64,000 nucleotides of DNA from Rhynchopus sp. YZ270_cl-10 (lineage: Eukaryota; Euglenozoa; Diplonemea; Diplonemida; Diplonemidae), in contig OZ037872.1 in assembly GCA_964035575.1 (NCBI GenBank), forward strand, positions 1,302,001-1,366,000, in the 5' to 3' direction. Below the pieces are notes generated by a model. That model was given only the letters and a program-made list of their open reading frames with translations, was not told the DNA's origin and did no database searches. This document shows positions 58,076-64,000 of this stretch, in pieces; position 1 is the stretch's first letter; the number at the start of each line of letters is the position of its first letter. Both the position numbers and the translations under genes were made by a program.

Positions 58076-58943
58076 GATGATCTATGAAAAGGGGGCAGTT
58101 TGACATCCTCGTATGATGCTTTCAATTCTTTGAACTGAAAGCAGAAGTTAGTCCAAATAAAAAAAACGTTCCTTGAGGTCGTAATGACACTACATTCTCC
58201 AACCTGGAGGTACAGCCTTTGTGCAGGCAGTTACGCTATTCCAACAGTGTACTCTGTAGCCCCCAACACCACTAGAAGTCTTCCCCCTAAGGGTTGATGT
58301 GAACAAGCTTTTTTTTCTATGCTTGTTTTGTGAGGCTGCGGGTGTACTATCCCTCGAACGTGGTAGATTATCCCCTCATATCCCCCCTTTTCTTGTAGTG
58401 TTGCCGCTTTCATACCTCCGTACCTGCAGGTACTACACTACCGTTACACTTTCCCATTGGAAGATGTTGTGTATGAAGTATGTTTTACAAAAAAAAATAA
58501 TAATATGTGTGCTCCAGAGCGAGGGGCACCGCCTGCTGATCATCTTATCAACCTTTTTTTTTCTCTCTTTGATTGGCCATGTGTGGCAATATCTGCTTGA
58601 GCTTCGCCGTGTACGCGAAGTCTTGCGCACCCAACGTTATTCTCTCCATTCCCCGAAGTTTGGGCGGTGTTCTTTTTCTTTTTGCATTCTCTTTTTTTGT
58701 TTGGTTTCAATTTATGTATTCGTTTTCGTTTTATTTGGTTTTTTTTCAAAAAAAAAGGGGGGAAAAAAAAATGTTGAAAAGAGTAGTCAGGTCAAACCCA
58801 CTGCAACCATTTGACGTATTCACACCCTCCACGCATTTACTAAAGCACCGTCAGATGTATAAGTCCTAGGGTTTCTTTTCTAATTTTTTTTTCAAAAATG
58901 GCGTATTTTTTTTTGACGTTTTTTTGTAAACCCCCCTTTTGGC

Positions 58944-59050
58944 GGTCAGTGCCCCTGCGTCTGCCTTCGAAGATGCGTTTTGCACTCATCAACTTCACTT
59001 TTTTCCTTCCAAGGTGCCTCAACACGAGAGCCTTTGTGTTAATCTTCAGG
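58944..59050 (+). repeat. Family B followed by a family A variant
   Basis: 58944-59005: CAGTGCCCCTGCGTCTGCC...GCGTTTTGCACTCATCAAC, with AGTGC/GCACT pairing. 59013-59050: GGTGCCTC, then AACAC/GTGTT closing GAGAGCCTTT, and TAATCTTC. Confidence 0.55.
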
Positions 59051-59274
59051 TATCCATTTATTTTTTTTTTTTTTTTGGCATTTTTTCGTTCTTGCATATT
59101 TATAGCGGGAAAGCGGAAGTCTCCATATGAAGTAGGTTTTTTTTGTGTTCCTTCGAGAGGTACATACCCTTATCCCTACAAGCACGGTGGCAGCAGGGCT
59201 CGCGAATGCTCTCTGTCAGTCTAACTTTTTTTGAGGGGTTTTTTTTTTTACCTTTTTTTTTGAGTGTTTGAAAA

Positions 59275-59336
59275 GGTGACAGCTTGCACACAGCAAGACC
59301 CCTGGCTTTAGGGGTTCGCCCCAACCTGGAGTCATC
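59275..59336 (+). repeat. Family A expanded, multibranched form
   Basis: Outer GGTGAC/GTCATC encloses three small hairpins: CTTGC/GCAAG around ACACA, ACCCC/GGGGT around TGGCTTTA, and the alternative GGGG-TTCG-CCCC. This could fold as a three-way junction. Confidence 0.55.
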
Positions 59337-59482
59337 AGGCTTTTTAAAGGGGAAAAAATAGCGTGTAAACCACGTTTTTGCGTTGTGGTGCCAGACCGTT
59401 TGTCAGATTATCAAGAGTGTCTTCAAAAACCCGGGAAGAAGGGAAGAACGGTCTTTCCTGTCTAAGCATTGGGATTTGGAAA

Positions 59483-59572
59483 GGTGACTAAGCACGAGAG
59501 GCTTAGGATCATCTTACGAACTTTTCCTTTTTATGAATTATTATAGGTGACCAAGCAGATGCTTGGGGTTTT
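59483..59572 (+). repeat. Two family A copies in tandem
   Basis: First (59483-59525): GGTGA, CTAAGC/GCTTAG, loop ACGAGAG, GATCATCTTACGAAC, TTTTCC. Second (59546-59572): GGTGA, CCAAGC/GCTTGG, loop AGAT, then a TTTTATT tail. Between the two copies a T-A pair is exchanged for C-G. Confidence 0.85.
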
Positions 59573-59716
59573 ATTTTTTTTGTACAGAACACCTTTTTGT
59601 CTTTTTGTTTGTTTCAAGAAGATTATTTGTCCTATGAACGACCACCCCCTTTTGGGGCGTGCGACTCACTAACACTTTACAGGGATCCACTTCGTTGACA
59701 CCGGGTCTTTGAATGC

Positions 59717-59815
59717 ACAAACTAAGCGCGAGAGGCATGTGGTCATTTGTACCAACCATTTTTTTTTTGTAAGGAAAATGTGCGCAAGAGGCACATTTAT
59801 CTTTCATCAAGTTTT
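59717..59815 (+). repeat. Two diverged family A copies
   Basis: 59717-59755: ACTAAGCGCGAGAGGCATGT then GGTCATTTGTACC. 59777-59815: AATGTGC/GCACATT perfect 7-bp stem, loop GCAAGAG, then TATCTTTCATCAAGTTTTTT. Confidence 0.7.
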
Positions 59816-59834
59816 TTTCTTTTTTTGGTTGAAC

Positions 59835-59885
59835 TCCCTAGTGTAACACTCCCAGGGGGGAGTTCGATAACCTACGGTCAGTGCA
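59835..59885 (+). repeat. Family B, 5' part
   Basis: AACACTCCCAGGGGGGAGTT then CGATAACCTACGGTCAGTGC. Confidence 0.5.
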
Positions 59886-60071
59886 ATGTGGCTGTCCTAT
59901 TCACGCACCTACCTTGTCTTTGCGTTTGTGTGTTTGCAAAAGCAGGATGCTGAGGATACGTGTCCGCTCAAGGCGCGAAGTCTGTTGTGCTCATGGCCAG
60001 ATAGTGGTGTTGTGCCTGCTTTGTTCTTCTTTTTGCTGGTGGTCTGGAATGATGCAATTGTGTCAAGTGAG

Positions 60072-60479
60072 ACAACCAGAAATCAAATATTAACCCGACG
60101 TTGTTTTTTTGGGTATGACGGGGTGATTTGAGGTACTTTTACTTAAAAAAACCACAACATATTCACGAAAAAATCACAAAATCGAAGATGTGACTCATAA
60201 AAATCCACAAACACGTCAAGTATGTGTTTTGATTTTGAAAACCACGAAATGGATGTAGGACTGCATGGTTGGGTATCCACCCCCCCGGTACAGCCGGTCA
60301 TTGTACCAAGGTACACTGTTCACGAGAGGGCTTTGTATTTCAAGTCAACTCTTTGATTGGTTTGTGATTTATAGATTTAGTGAATCACATCTTCGATTTT
60401 ATGGATTTTTTTTTGTGACTGTGTTTGAGTAAACTCCTCGGCTCAAATCACCCCATATGGAAAACAATTTCTGGTTCTT
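60072..60479. mobile_element. Foldback element carrying a family D repeat
   Basis: Inverted segments: AACCAGAAAT (60074) with ATTTCTGGTT (60468); GGGGTGATTTGAG (60120-60132) with CTCAAATCACCCC (60442-60454); and AAAATCGAAGATGTGA with TCACATCTTCGATTTT. The centre contains family D (GGTACAGCCGGTCATTGTAC, CACGAGAGGGCTTTGTATTT, CAAGTCAAC), so D either was captured or inserted later. Confidence 0.65.
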
Positions 60480-60560
60480 TTTTTTTTTTTTTTTTTTGTA
60501 TATTTTTTTAAGATAGTGTGCGTTGTTTGTGCATCATTCAAACCTGCCACCATTTCTTTA

Positions 60561-60645
60561 GGTGACCAAGTACGAGGCTTCGTCTCACCCTACCTTTTTC
60601 TCTTCAAATATGTATGTCACGAGGCATATTCATCTTCACAGTTTT
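60561..60645 (+). repeat. Two family A copies
   Basis: 60561-60594: GGTGACCAAGTACGAGGCTT then CGTCTCACCCTACCTTTTTC, outer pairing GGTGA/CTCACC. 60608-60645: ATATG/CATAT stem around TATGTCACGAGG, then TCATCTTCACAGTTTTC. Confidence 0.65.
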
Positions 60646-61082
60646 CTTCATGAGTTTTTGTTTTGTTTTTGTACCTATCCGCGAGTGGCCCTTACATCAC
60701 ACCAAGCAAAGTGATCGATTCCCTGCACCCCTTTCCCCTGCAAAAACCCCCAGCGGGTGGATATTTAAACTCTGTTCCTGCTTGCGAACTGATTTGCACC
60801 TCTCCCCTTTCCCTCCCCCCCTCACCATCGCTTTTTTAAGTACCACACACTCTTGCCGTCTCTCGCTCCCCACGAGGGCTTTGGGAGAAAGGGATGCTGC
60901 GAAAGCTTTAGGCCTCTTCTCATGTTTCCTCCCAAGGTTGTGTTGCATACTGTATATACGGCAGATATGTCTAGGGTGCACACTCTGGGAGTGTGTCCAG
61001 GAACGTACAGAACACACGTCACGAATACCACGACACAACCCACATCAGATATTTTTCGGAAAAAACAAAAAACCTCCTAAAA

Positions 61083-61541
61083 ATGACACCAGCAGCGTCG
61101 CAGAAGAAGTCCACCGGAGCCAAGAGAGGCCCGAAGTTGAACAAGAACGGGAAGAGGATCAGGAAGCCGAACTACAAGAGCTACTCGACCTACGTGCACA
61201 AGCTGATGACGAAGACCTTCGGGGTGAAGGCGTCGACGAAGGCGGGGAAGAAGAGCTCTGTTGCGATCACGTCGCGTGGGATGGGTATTGTGAACTCGTT
61301 CGTGGTGGACCTATTTGAGCGCATTGCGGAGGAGGCGGGCCGCGCAAACCACTTTGCAGGCCAGAAGACGCTGCGCAGCGGCGCCATTGTGGCGGGTGTG
61401 AAGATGCACTTCCCCGACGAGATGGCATCGCACGCCCTGTCTGCGGGAGTTGCTGCCGTGGCCAAGTACGCGAAGGCCCTGAAGGCGAAGGGCAAGAAGG
61501 GCAAGGGATCCCCGGCGAAGAAGGGTTCCCCGAGGAAGTGA
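61083..61541 (+). CDS. H2B: Histone H2B (152 aa) with C-terminal SPxK extension
   Basis: The core histone fold is clear: YKSYSTYVHKLM, SRGMGIVNSFVVDLFERIAE, EAGRANHF, LRSGAIVAGVKM and SHALSAGVAAVAKYAKA. IVNSFVxDLFERIA matches kinetoplastid H2B (most eukaryotes IMNSFVNDIFERIA). An insertion of basic residues (KASTKAGKKSS) lies in loop 1. After the alpha-C helix there is an unusual basic extension ending GSPAKKGSPRK. The N-tail (MTPAASQKKSTGAKRG) is short and shows no conserved modification motif. G/C-ending codons suggest high expression. First gene of the histone cluster, all same strand. Confidence 0.95.
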   Translation: MTPAASQKKSTGAKRGPKLNKNGKRIRKPNYKSYSTYVHKLMTKTFGVKASTKAGKKSSVAITSRGMGIVNSFVVDLFERIAEEAGRANHFAGQKTLRSGAIVAGVKMHFPDEMASHALSAGVAAVAKYAKALKAKGKKGKGSPAKKGSPRK

Positions 61542-61589
61542 AGCAGGTGATGTGGTGTTGTTTGTCGGGTTAAGACACGCCCTCTTGTT

Positions 61590-61620
61590 CTGCAAGGGGG
61601 TGTGGGTGGTACTGCCGCCG
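61590..61620 (+). other. Histone 3'UTR hairpin candidate (H2B)
   Basis: CTGCAAGGGGGTGT then GGTGG, loop TACTG, CCGCC (one U.G pair), 49-79 nt after the stop. Shares CTGC-purine-GGGGTG and a GGTGG stem with the sites after H3 and H1. Confidence 0.45.
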
Positions 61621-61750
61621 TCAAAGAATAAATGAAAAAACAAAGCCAACTGTCCTCTTCCTTTCCCTTAGCTACCAACCCTCTGCTTCTACCAGCAAAA
61701 CACATATTCTGCAGATATATTTCACCACCAACACAACCAAAAGACAAACA

Positions 61751-62239
61751 ATGGTCGGCGCAAAGAAGGGAGTGAAGAGGGGACCGTCTGTGTCTCTGTC
61801 TGAGATGTCTGGTCTGACCTTCCCTGTGGGGCGTGTGGGCAGTGCGCTGAAGAAGGGGAGGTACGCAAAGCGTGTGAGCCCCACTGCGGCAGTGTTCCTG
61901 ACGTCTGTACTGCAGTACTGTACAGGCGAGCTTCTGAACGTGTCTGCAAAGGCAGCGACGTCGGGGAAGAAGGCGAAGAACAAGAAGCAGCACCAGATCA
62001 AGCCCCGCCACATCTGCGTTGCCGTGCGTGAGGACAAGGACCTTGGTGACCTTCTGTCGAACGTGACGATTGCGGGCGGAGGTGTGGGTGGAGGAGTGCA
62101 CGATGCTCTCAAGGCGACTGACAAGAAGTACAGGAAGAAGTCCTCTGGCAGTGTGACGAAAAAGTCGAAGGGGAAGAAGGGTGGAAAGAAGGGCAAGAAG
62201 TCGAAGGGTTCCCCCAAGAAGTCGTCCCCGAAGAAGTAA
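61751..62239 (+). CDS. H2A: Histone H2A (162 aa) with loop insertion, SPKK tail and altered acidic patch
   Basis: Recognised by LTFPVGRVGSALKKGRYAKR, TAAVFLTSVLQYCTGELLNV, IKPRHICVAVREDKDLGDLL and NVTIAGGGV (kinetoplastid H2A has NVTMSRGGV; most eukaryotes KVTIAQGGV). A basic insertion (TSGKKAKNKKQHQ) lengthens the loop before IKPRH. Relative to canonical H2A the acidic-patch residues read E56Q, E64N and E91K, with E61 and D90 kept and E92D. The C-tail is long and basic and ends GSPKKSSPKK. No SQ(E/D) motif is present, so this is not an H2A.X form. Preceded by a CTTTCCCTTAG acceptor (61670-61671). Confidence 0.95.
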   Translation: MVGAKKGVKRGPSVSLSEMSGLTFPVGRVGSALKKGRYAKRVSPTAAVFLTSVLQYCTGELLNVSAKAATSGKKAKNKKQHQIKPRHICVAVREDKDLGDLLSNVTIAGGGVGGGVHDALKATDKKYRKKSSGSVTKKSKGKKGGKKGKKSKGSPKKSSPKK

Positions 62240-62314
62240 ACACGTTCTCCTTTGTGCAGCTGTCTTGCTCTTTGTATCCATCTATTGTTTGTTGTACCCT
62301 TTAGTTGAACCCTC

Positions 62315-62349
62315 GCACATAAGGTGCTGAGGTGGTGTGACTGTGCACC
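62315..62349 (+). other. Histone 3'UTR hairpin candidate (H2A)
   Basis: GCAC-ATAAG-GTGC, then GGTG...CACC closing GTGTGACTGTG, 76-110 nt after the stop. Less similar to the other three sites. Confidence 0.3.
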
Positions 62350-62478
62350 GAATACAAAAGAAGAAATGCCAGCCTGTTTGTTTTCTGCCCACCCACCCAT
62401 CCTCACCACACCTTTACCCTAACTTGAGTGACACACACCCCTACAGATTACCAAGACAACAGCCACACACACAAGAAG

Positions 62479-62916
62479 ATGCCACGCACACCTGCCAAGT
62501 CTGTGAAGAAGTCGCAGTCGTCGACTGGAAAGGACGGTGAGAAGAAGAGGAAGCCGAGGACGAAGCTGGACTACAAGGCCCCTGAGAAGAAGGACAAGAA
62601 GGGGAAGGTGGTGAAGAAGTCTGGCCGCTGGTTGCCCGGAACTGTTGCGATGCGTGAGATCAAGGCACTGCAGAAGGGGACGCAGCTGCTGATCCAGAAG
62701 GCGCCCTTCCAGCGCCTTGTGCGTGACGTGATGGACAAGCACAAGCAGGACATGCGTTTCCGTGCGTCTGCACTCGAGGCGATGCAGGAGGCAAGCGAGC
62801 AGTACCTGATCAGCGTGTTTGAGGGTGCCGTGATCCTGCAGCTCCACAGGAAGAAGAAGACCCTCATCCAGAAGGACCTGAGCTACACCATCCGCATCCG
62901 TGGGGACAACCTGTGA
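62479..62916 (+). CDS. H3: Histone H3 (145 aa) with non-canonical N-tail
   Basis: From residue 49 the fold is H3: GRWLPGTVAMREIKALQKGT, QLLIQKAPFQRLVRDV, MRFRASALEAMQEASEQYLI and a final RIRGDNL. LLIQxAPFQRLVR is the kinetoplastid form. The tail MPRTPAKSVKKSQSSTGKDG bears no ARTKQTARKS and no ARKSA; K4/K9/K27 contexts are absent. Helix 2-3 loop VILQLHRKKK replaces canonical NLCAIHAKR, so Cys110 is Leu while His113 is kept. A CCCCTACAG acceptor (62445-62446) precedes the ATG by 32 nt. It sits in the complete histone set, so I take it as the major H3 rather than a variant. Confidence 0.93.
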   Translation: MPRTPAKSVKKSQSSTGKDGEKKRKPRTKLDYKAPEKKDKKGKVVKKSGRWLPGTVAMREIKALQKGTQLLIQKAPFQRLVRDVMDKHKQDMRFRASALEAMQEASEQYLISVFEGAVILQLHRKKKTLIQKDLSYTIRIRGDNL

Positions 62917-63001
62917 ACGTGAGCACGAGCTGTTTCACTTGATTATTTCAAATTGTTTTATGTTTTTCACGCTTTTCCTCTGTAGGCTTGCTGGCTAAGC
63001 C

Positions 63002-63025
63002 ACTGCGAGGGGTGGATTACCACCA
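63002..63025 (+). other. Histone 3'UTR hairpin candidate (H3)
   Basis: CACTGCGAGG then GGTGG, loop ATTA, CCACC, 86-109 nt after the stop. A perfect 5-bp stem flanked by CACTG/CAGTG pairing. Confidence 0.5.
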
Positions 63026-63257
63026 GTGATATTTGACTAAAAAAGACACCACATTTTTGTTCCTGCCACCCCTTACCGAATCCGTTTTTGTGAGGTGACC
63101 CTCTGGGCACCAGGTTGGAAAAATGTTTCCAAAGAGTAGCCGGAGCCCACAGAGGGTACATGGCACCCAATGGGGTTGAATACCACTCCCACACGCTCTT
63201 CTTTCATGCCACCCACTTCTCACAGTTCTCACACAACACAACACAAACACACTTACA

Positions 63258-63524
63258 ATGCCGAGGTTCGAGTCGATTGCGATTGCCAAGCCGGATGAGA
63301 AGCGCTCCGTCAAGATCAAGGCGGCAGCGAAGGCGAAGAAGGACGCTGTGAGAATTGCAGTGAAGAAGGTGAAGGACGCTGAGAAGCAGAAGCGTGCGGA
63401 CGCAAGGGCCAAGAAGGCGGCGAAGAAGGAGGAGAAGGCGAAGAAGGCGAAGAAGGCCAAGAAGACCACCACGAAGAAGAAGGGAACGTCGACGAAGAAG
63501 AAGGCCAAGACCACGAAGAAGTAA
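63258..63524 (+). CDS. H1: Linker histone H1-like protein without globular domain (88 aa)
   Basis: MPRFESIAIAKPDEKRSVKI is followed by an almost pure Lys/Ala/Thr sequence (AAAKAKKDAVRIAVKKVKDA, KKAKKAKKTTTKKKGTSTKK). There is no winged-helix domain. Such short H1 proteins, equivalent to the C-terminal domain of animal H1, are known from kinetoplastids, dinoflagellates and bacteria. Its place between H3 and H4 supports the call. TTCTCACAG acceptor (63224-63225), 32 nt before the ATG. Confidence 0.85.
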   Translation: MPRFESIAIAKPDEKRSVKIKAAAKAKKDAVRIAVKKVKDAEKQKRADARAKKAAKKEEKAKKAKKAKKTTTKKKGTSTKKKAKTTKK

Positions 63525-63633
63525 GATTACACCAGCCGAAATATGACAGGCGCGACTTTGCACTAGTGTGCTGTACGTTTTGTGTTTTACGTTTTTGTTG
63601 TTTTTTTATCTAAACATTCACCTCTGCGTGCAG

Positions 63634-63663
63634 GCTGCAAAGAGGGGTGGCAATTCCCACCAC
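63634..63663 (+). other. Histone 3'UTR hairpin candidate (H1)
   Basis: GCTGCAAAGAGG then GGTGG, loop CAATTC, CCACC, about 110-139 nt after the stop. Confidence 0.45.
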
Positions 63664-63797
63664 AGGCAAACCCGAAGAACAAAAATCTTCATGTAAACCA
63701 AAGCAGTACCCATTGCGATTTTTACTTTTTTGCAACCTACCCCCACCCCTTTGCCTGAATCAACCCCACCAGATATTTAACAAAGCAAAACACAAAG

Positions 63798-64000
63798 ATG
63801 GGTCCGTCCAAGTCTGCCAAGGGAAAGTCGGTTGCCTCCGGAAAGGCTGACAAAAAGACGACCGGAAGCCAGAAGCGCAAGGGCGCAAAGTCGAACAAGG
63901 GCCGTGGTATCACGAAGGGAAGCATCCGCCGTCTGGCCCGCCGTGGAGGGTGCAAGCGTCTTGCGAGCAGCGTGTACGACGAGGCAAGGGAGATCCTGAG
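63798..64000 (+). CDS. H4: Histone H4, N-terminal part (cut by window end)
   Basis: The first 67 codons are present. GRGITKGSIRRLARRGGCKR matches H4 helix 1 (canonical GITKPAIRRLARRGGVKR) and LASSVYDEAREIL matches helix 2. The N-tail (MGPSKSAKGKSVASGKADKK, then TTGSQKRKGAKSNK) is longer than usual and lacks the GKGGKGLGKGGAKRHRK motif, including the K16-R19 basic patch context that normally contacts the acidic patch. An acceptor-like CCCCACCAG (63771-63772) lies 25 nt upstream. Confidence 0.93.
   Translation, partial: MGPSKSAKGKSVASGKADKKTTGSQKRKGAKSNKGRGITKGSIRRLARRGGCKRLASSVYDEAREIL

Larger units (their letters stand above)
56078..61082. other. 5-kb intergenic region, densest cluster of dispersed hairpins
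   Basis: No gene is supported; the ORFs here overlap repeats. It holds at least eleven family A forms, three family B forms (56583-56630, 58944-59005, 59835-59885), family D inside a foldback (60072-60479), and many T tracts. A pyrimidine tract at 60798-60840 ends TTTTTTAAG, a possible acceptor 240 nt before H2B. Confidence 0.55.

Noticed and set aside
59300-59325. tRNA gene suggested by GGGGTTCGCCCC
   Set aside because: Only a UUCG-type hairpin; no acceptor stem or anticodon arm. It belongs to an expanded family A element.
1-64000. CRISPR arrays, retroelements with terminal repeats, or viral genes
   Set aside because: No regularly spaced repeats with unique spacers, no long direct terminal repeats and no reverse transcriptase, integrase or capsid motifs were seen.

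Overview
This window is nuclear DNA of a unicellular eukaryote. Every gene I can support lies on the + strand across all 64 kb. Most open a short distance downstream of a pyrimidine tract ending in AG, which is what polycistronic transcription with spliced-leader trans-splicing looks like. Cis-introns are also present, mostly short and GT-AG, with a strong GTATG 5' consensus. Several features point to Euglenozoa: histone signatures (H2B IVNSFVxDLFERIA, H3 LLIQxAPFQRLVR), a tiny Lys/Ala-rich H1 without a globular domain, and an eroded H2A acidic patch. Because cis-introns are common, a diplonemid-like organism is my best guess (moderate confidence). No spliced-leader gene, tRNA or rRNA was seen.

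Layout: 0-2.1 kb, 3' end of an IP3-receptor-type calcium channel with a transposon in one intron. 3.0-5.9 kb, a coiled-coil/proline-rich protein. 7.7-12.2 kb, a Sec16 homologue carrying extra SH3-like and WW-like modules. 13.7-17.8 kb, a helical-repeat protein (possibly mitochondrial) and an unknown protein. 18-19.7 kb, small or incomplete genes. 20.1-21.5 kb, an MFS transporter directly behind about 80 CAC repeats. 21.7-22.9 kb, a saccharopine-dehydrogenase-like oxidoreductase. 24.0-24.5 kb, a four-TM protein. 26.1-31.0 kb, a 1,637-aa protein with a C-terminal SAM-like domain. 31.5-32.7 kb, a bromodomain-like plus MRG-domain protein. 33.1-33.6 kb, a three-exon microprotein. 33.8-37.6 kb, a gene-poor nest of inverted-repeat elements. 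38.9-44.0 kb, a DUF3754/TMEM143-like protein, a C2H2 zinc-finger protein and a small TM protein. 47.5-49.8 kb, TMEM117. 51.5-54.9 kb, a coiled-coil protein and a small TM protein. 55.6-56.1 kb, a secreted Cys-rich protein. 61.1-64.0 kb, a histone cluster H2B-H2A-H3-H1-H4 (H4 cut by the window edge).

The most unusual signal lies between genes and inside introns. More than 30 copies of a short hairpin element (family A) keep their outer stem, loop and 3' tail, while the inner stem changes sequence but keeps pairing. All copies I found are on the sense strand. Four other dispersed families (B-E) are sense-only too. This looks like a structured-RNA repertoire of the primary transcripts rather than randomly inserted repeats. 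Alongside it are several foldback DNA elements with terminal inverted repeats.

Splice junctions were assigned by hand from GT/AG signals and reading frame; no transcript or database search was available.
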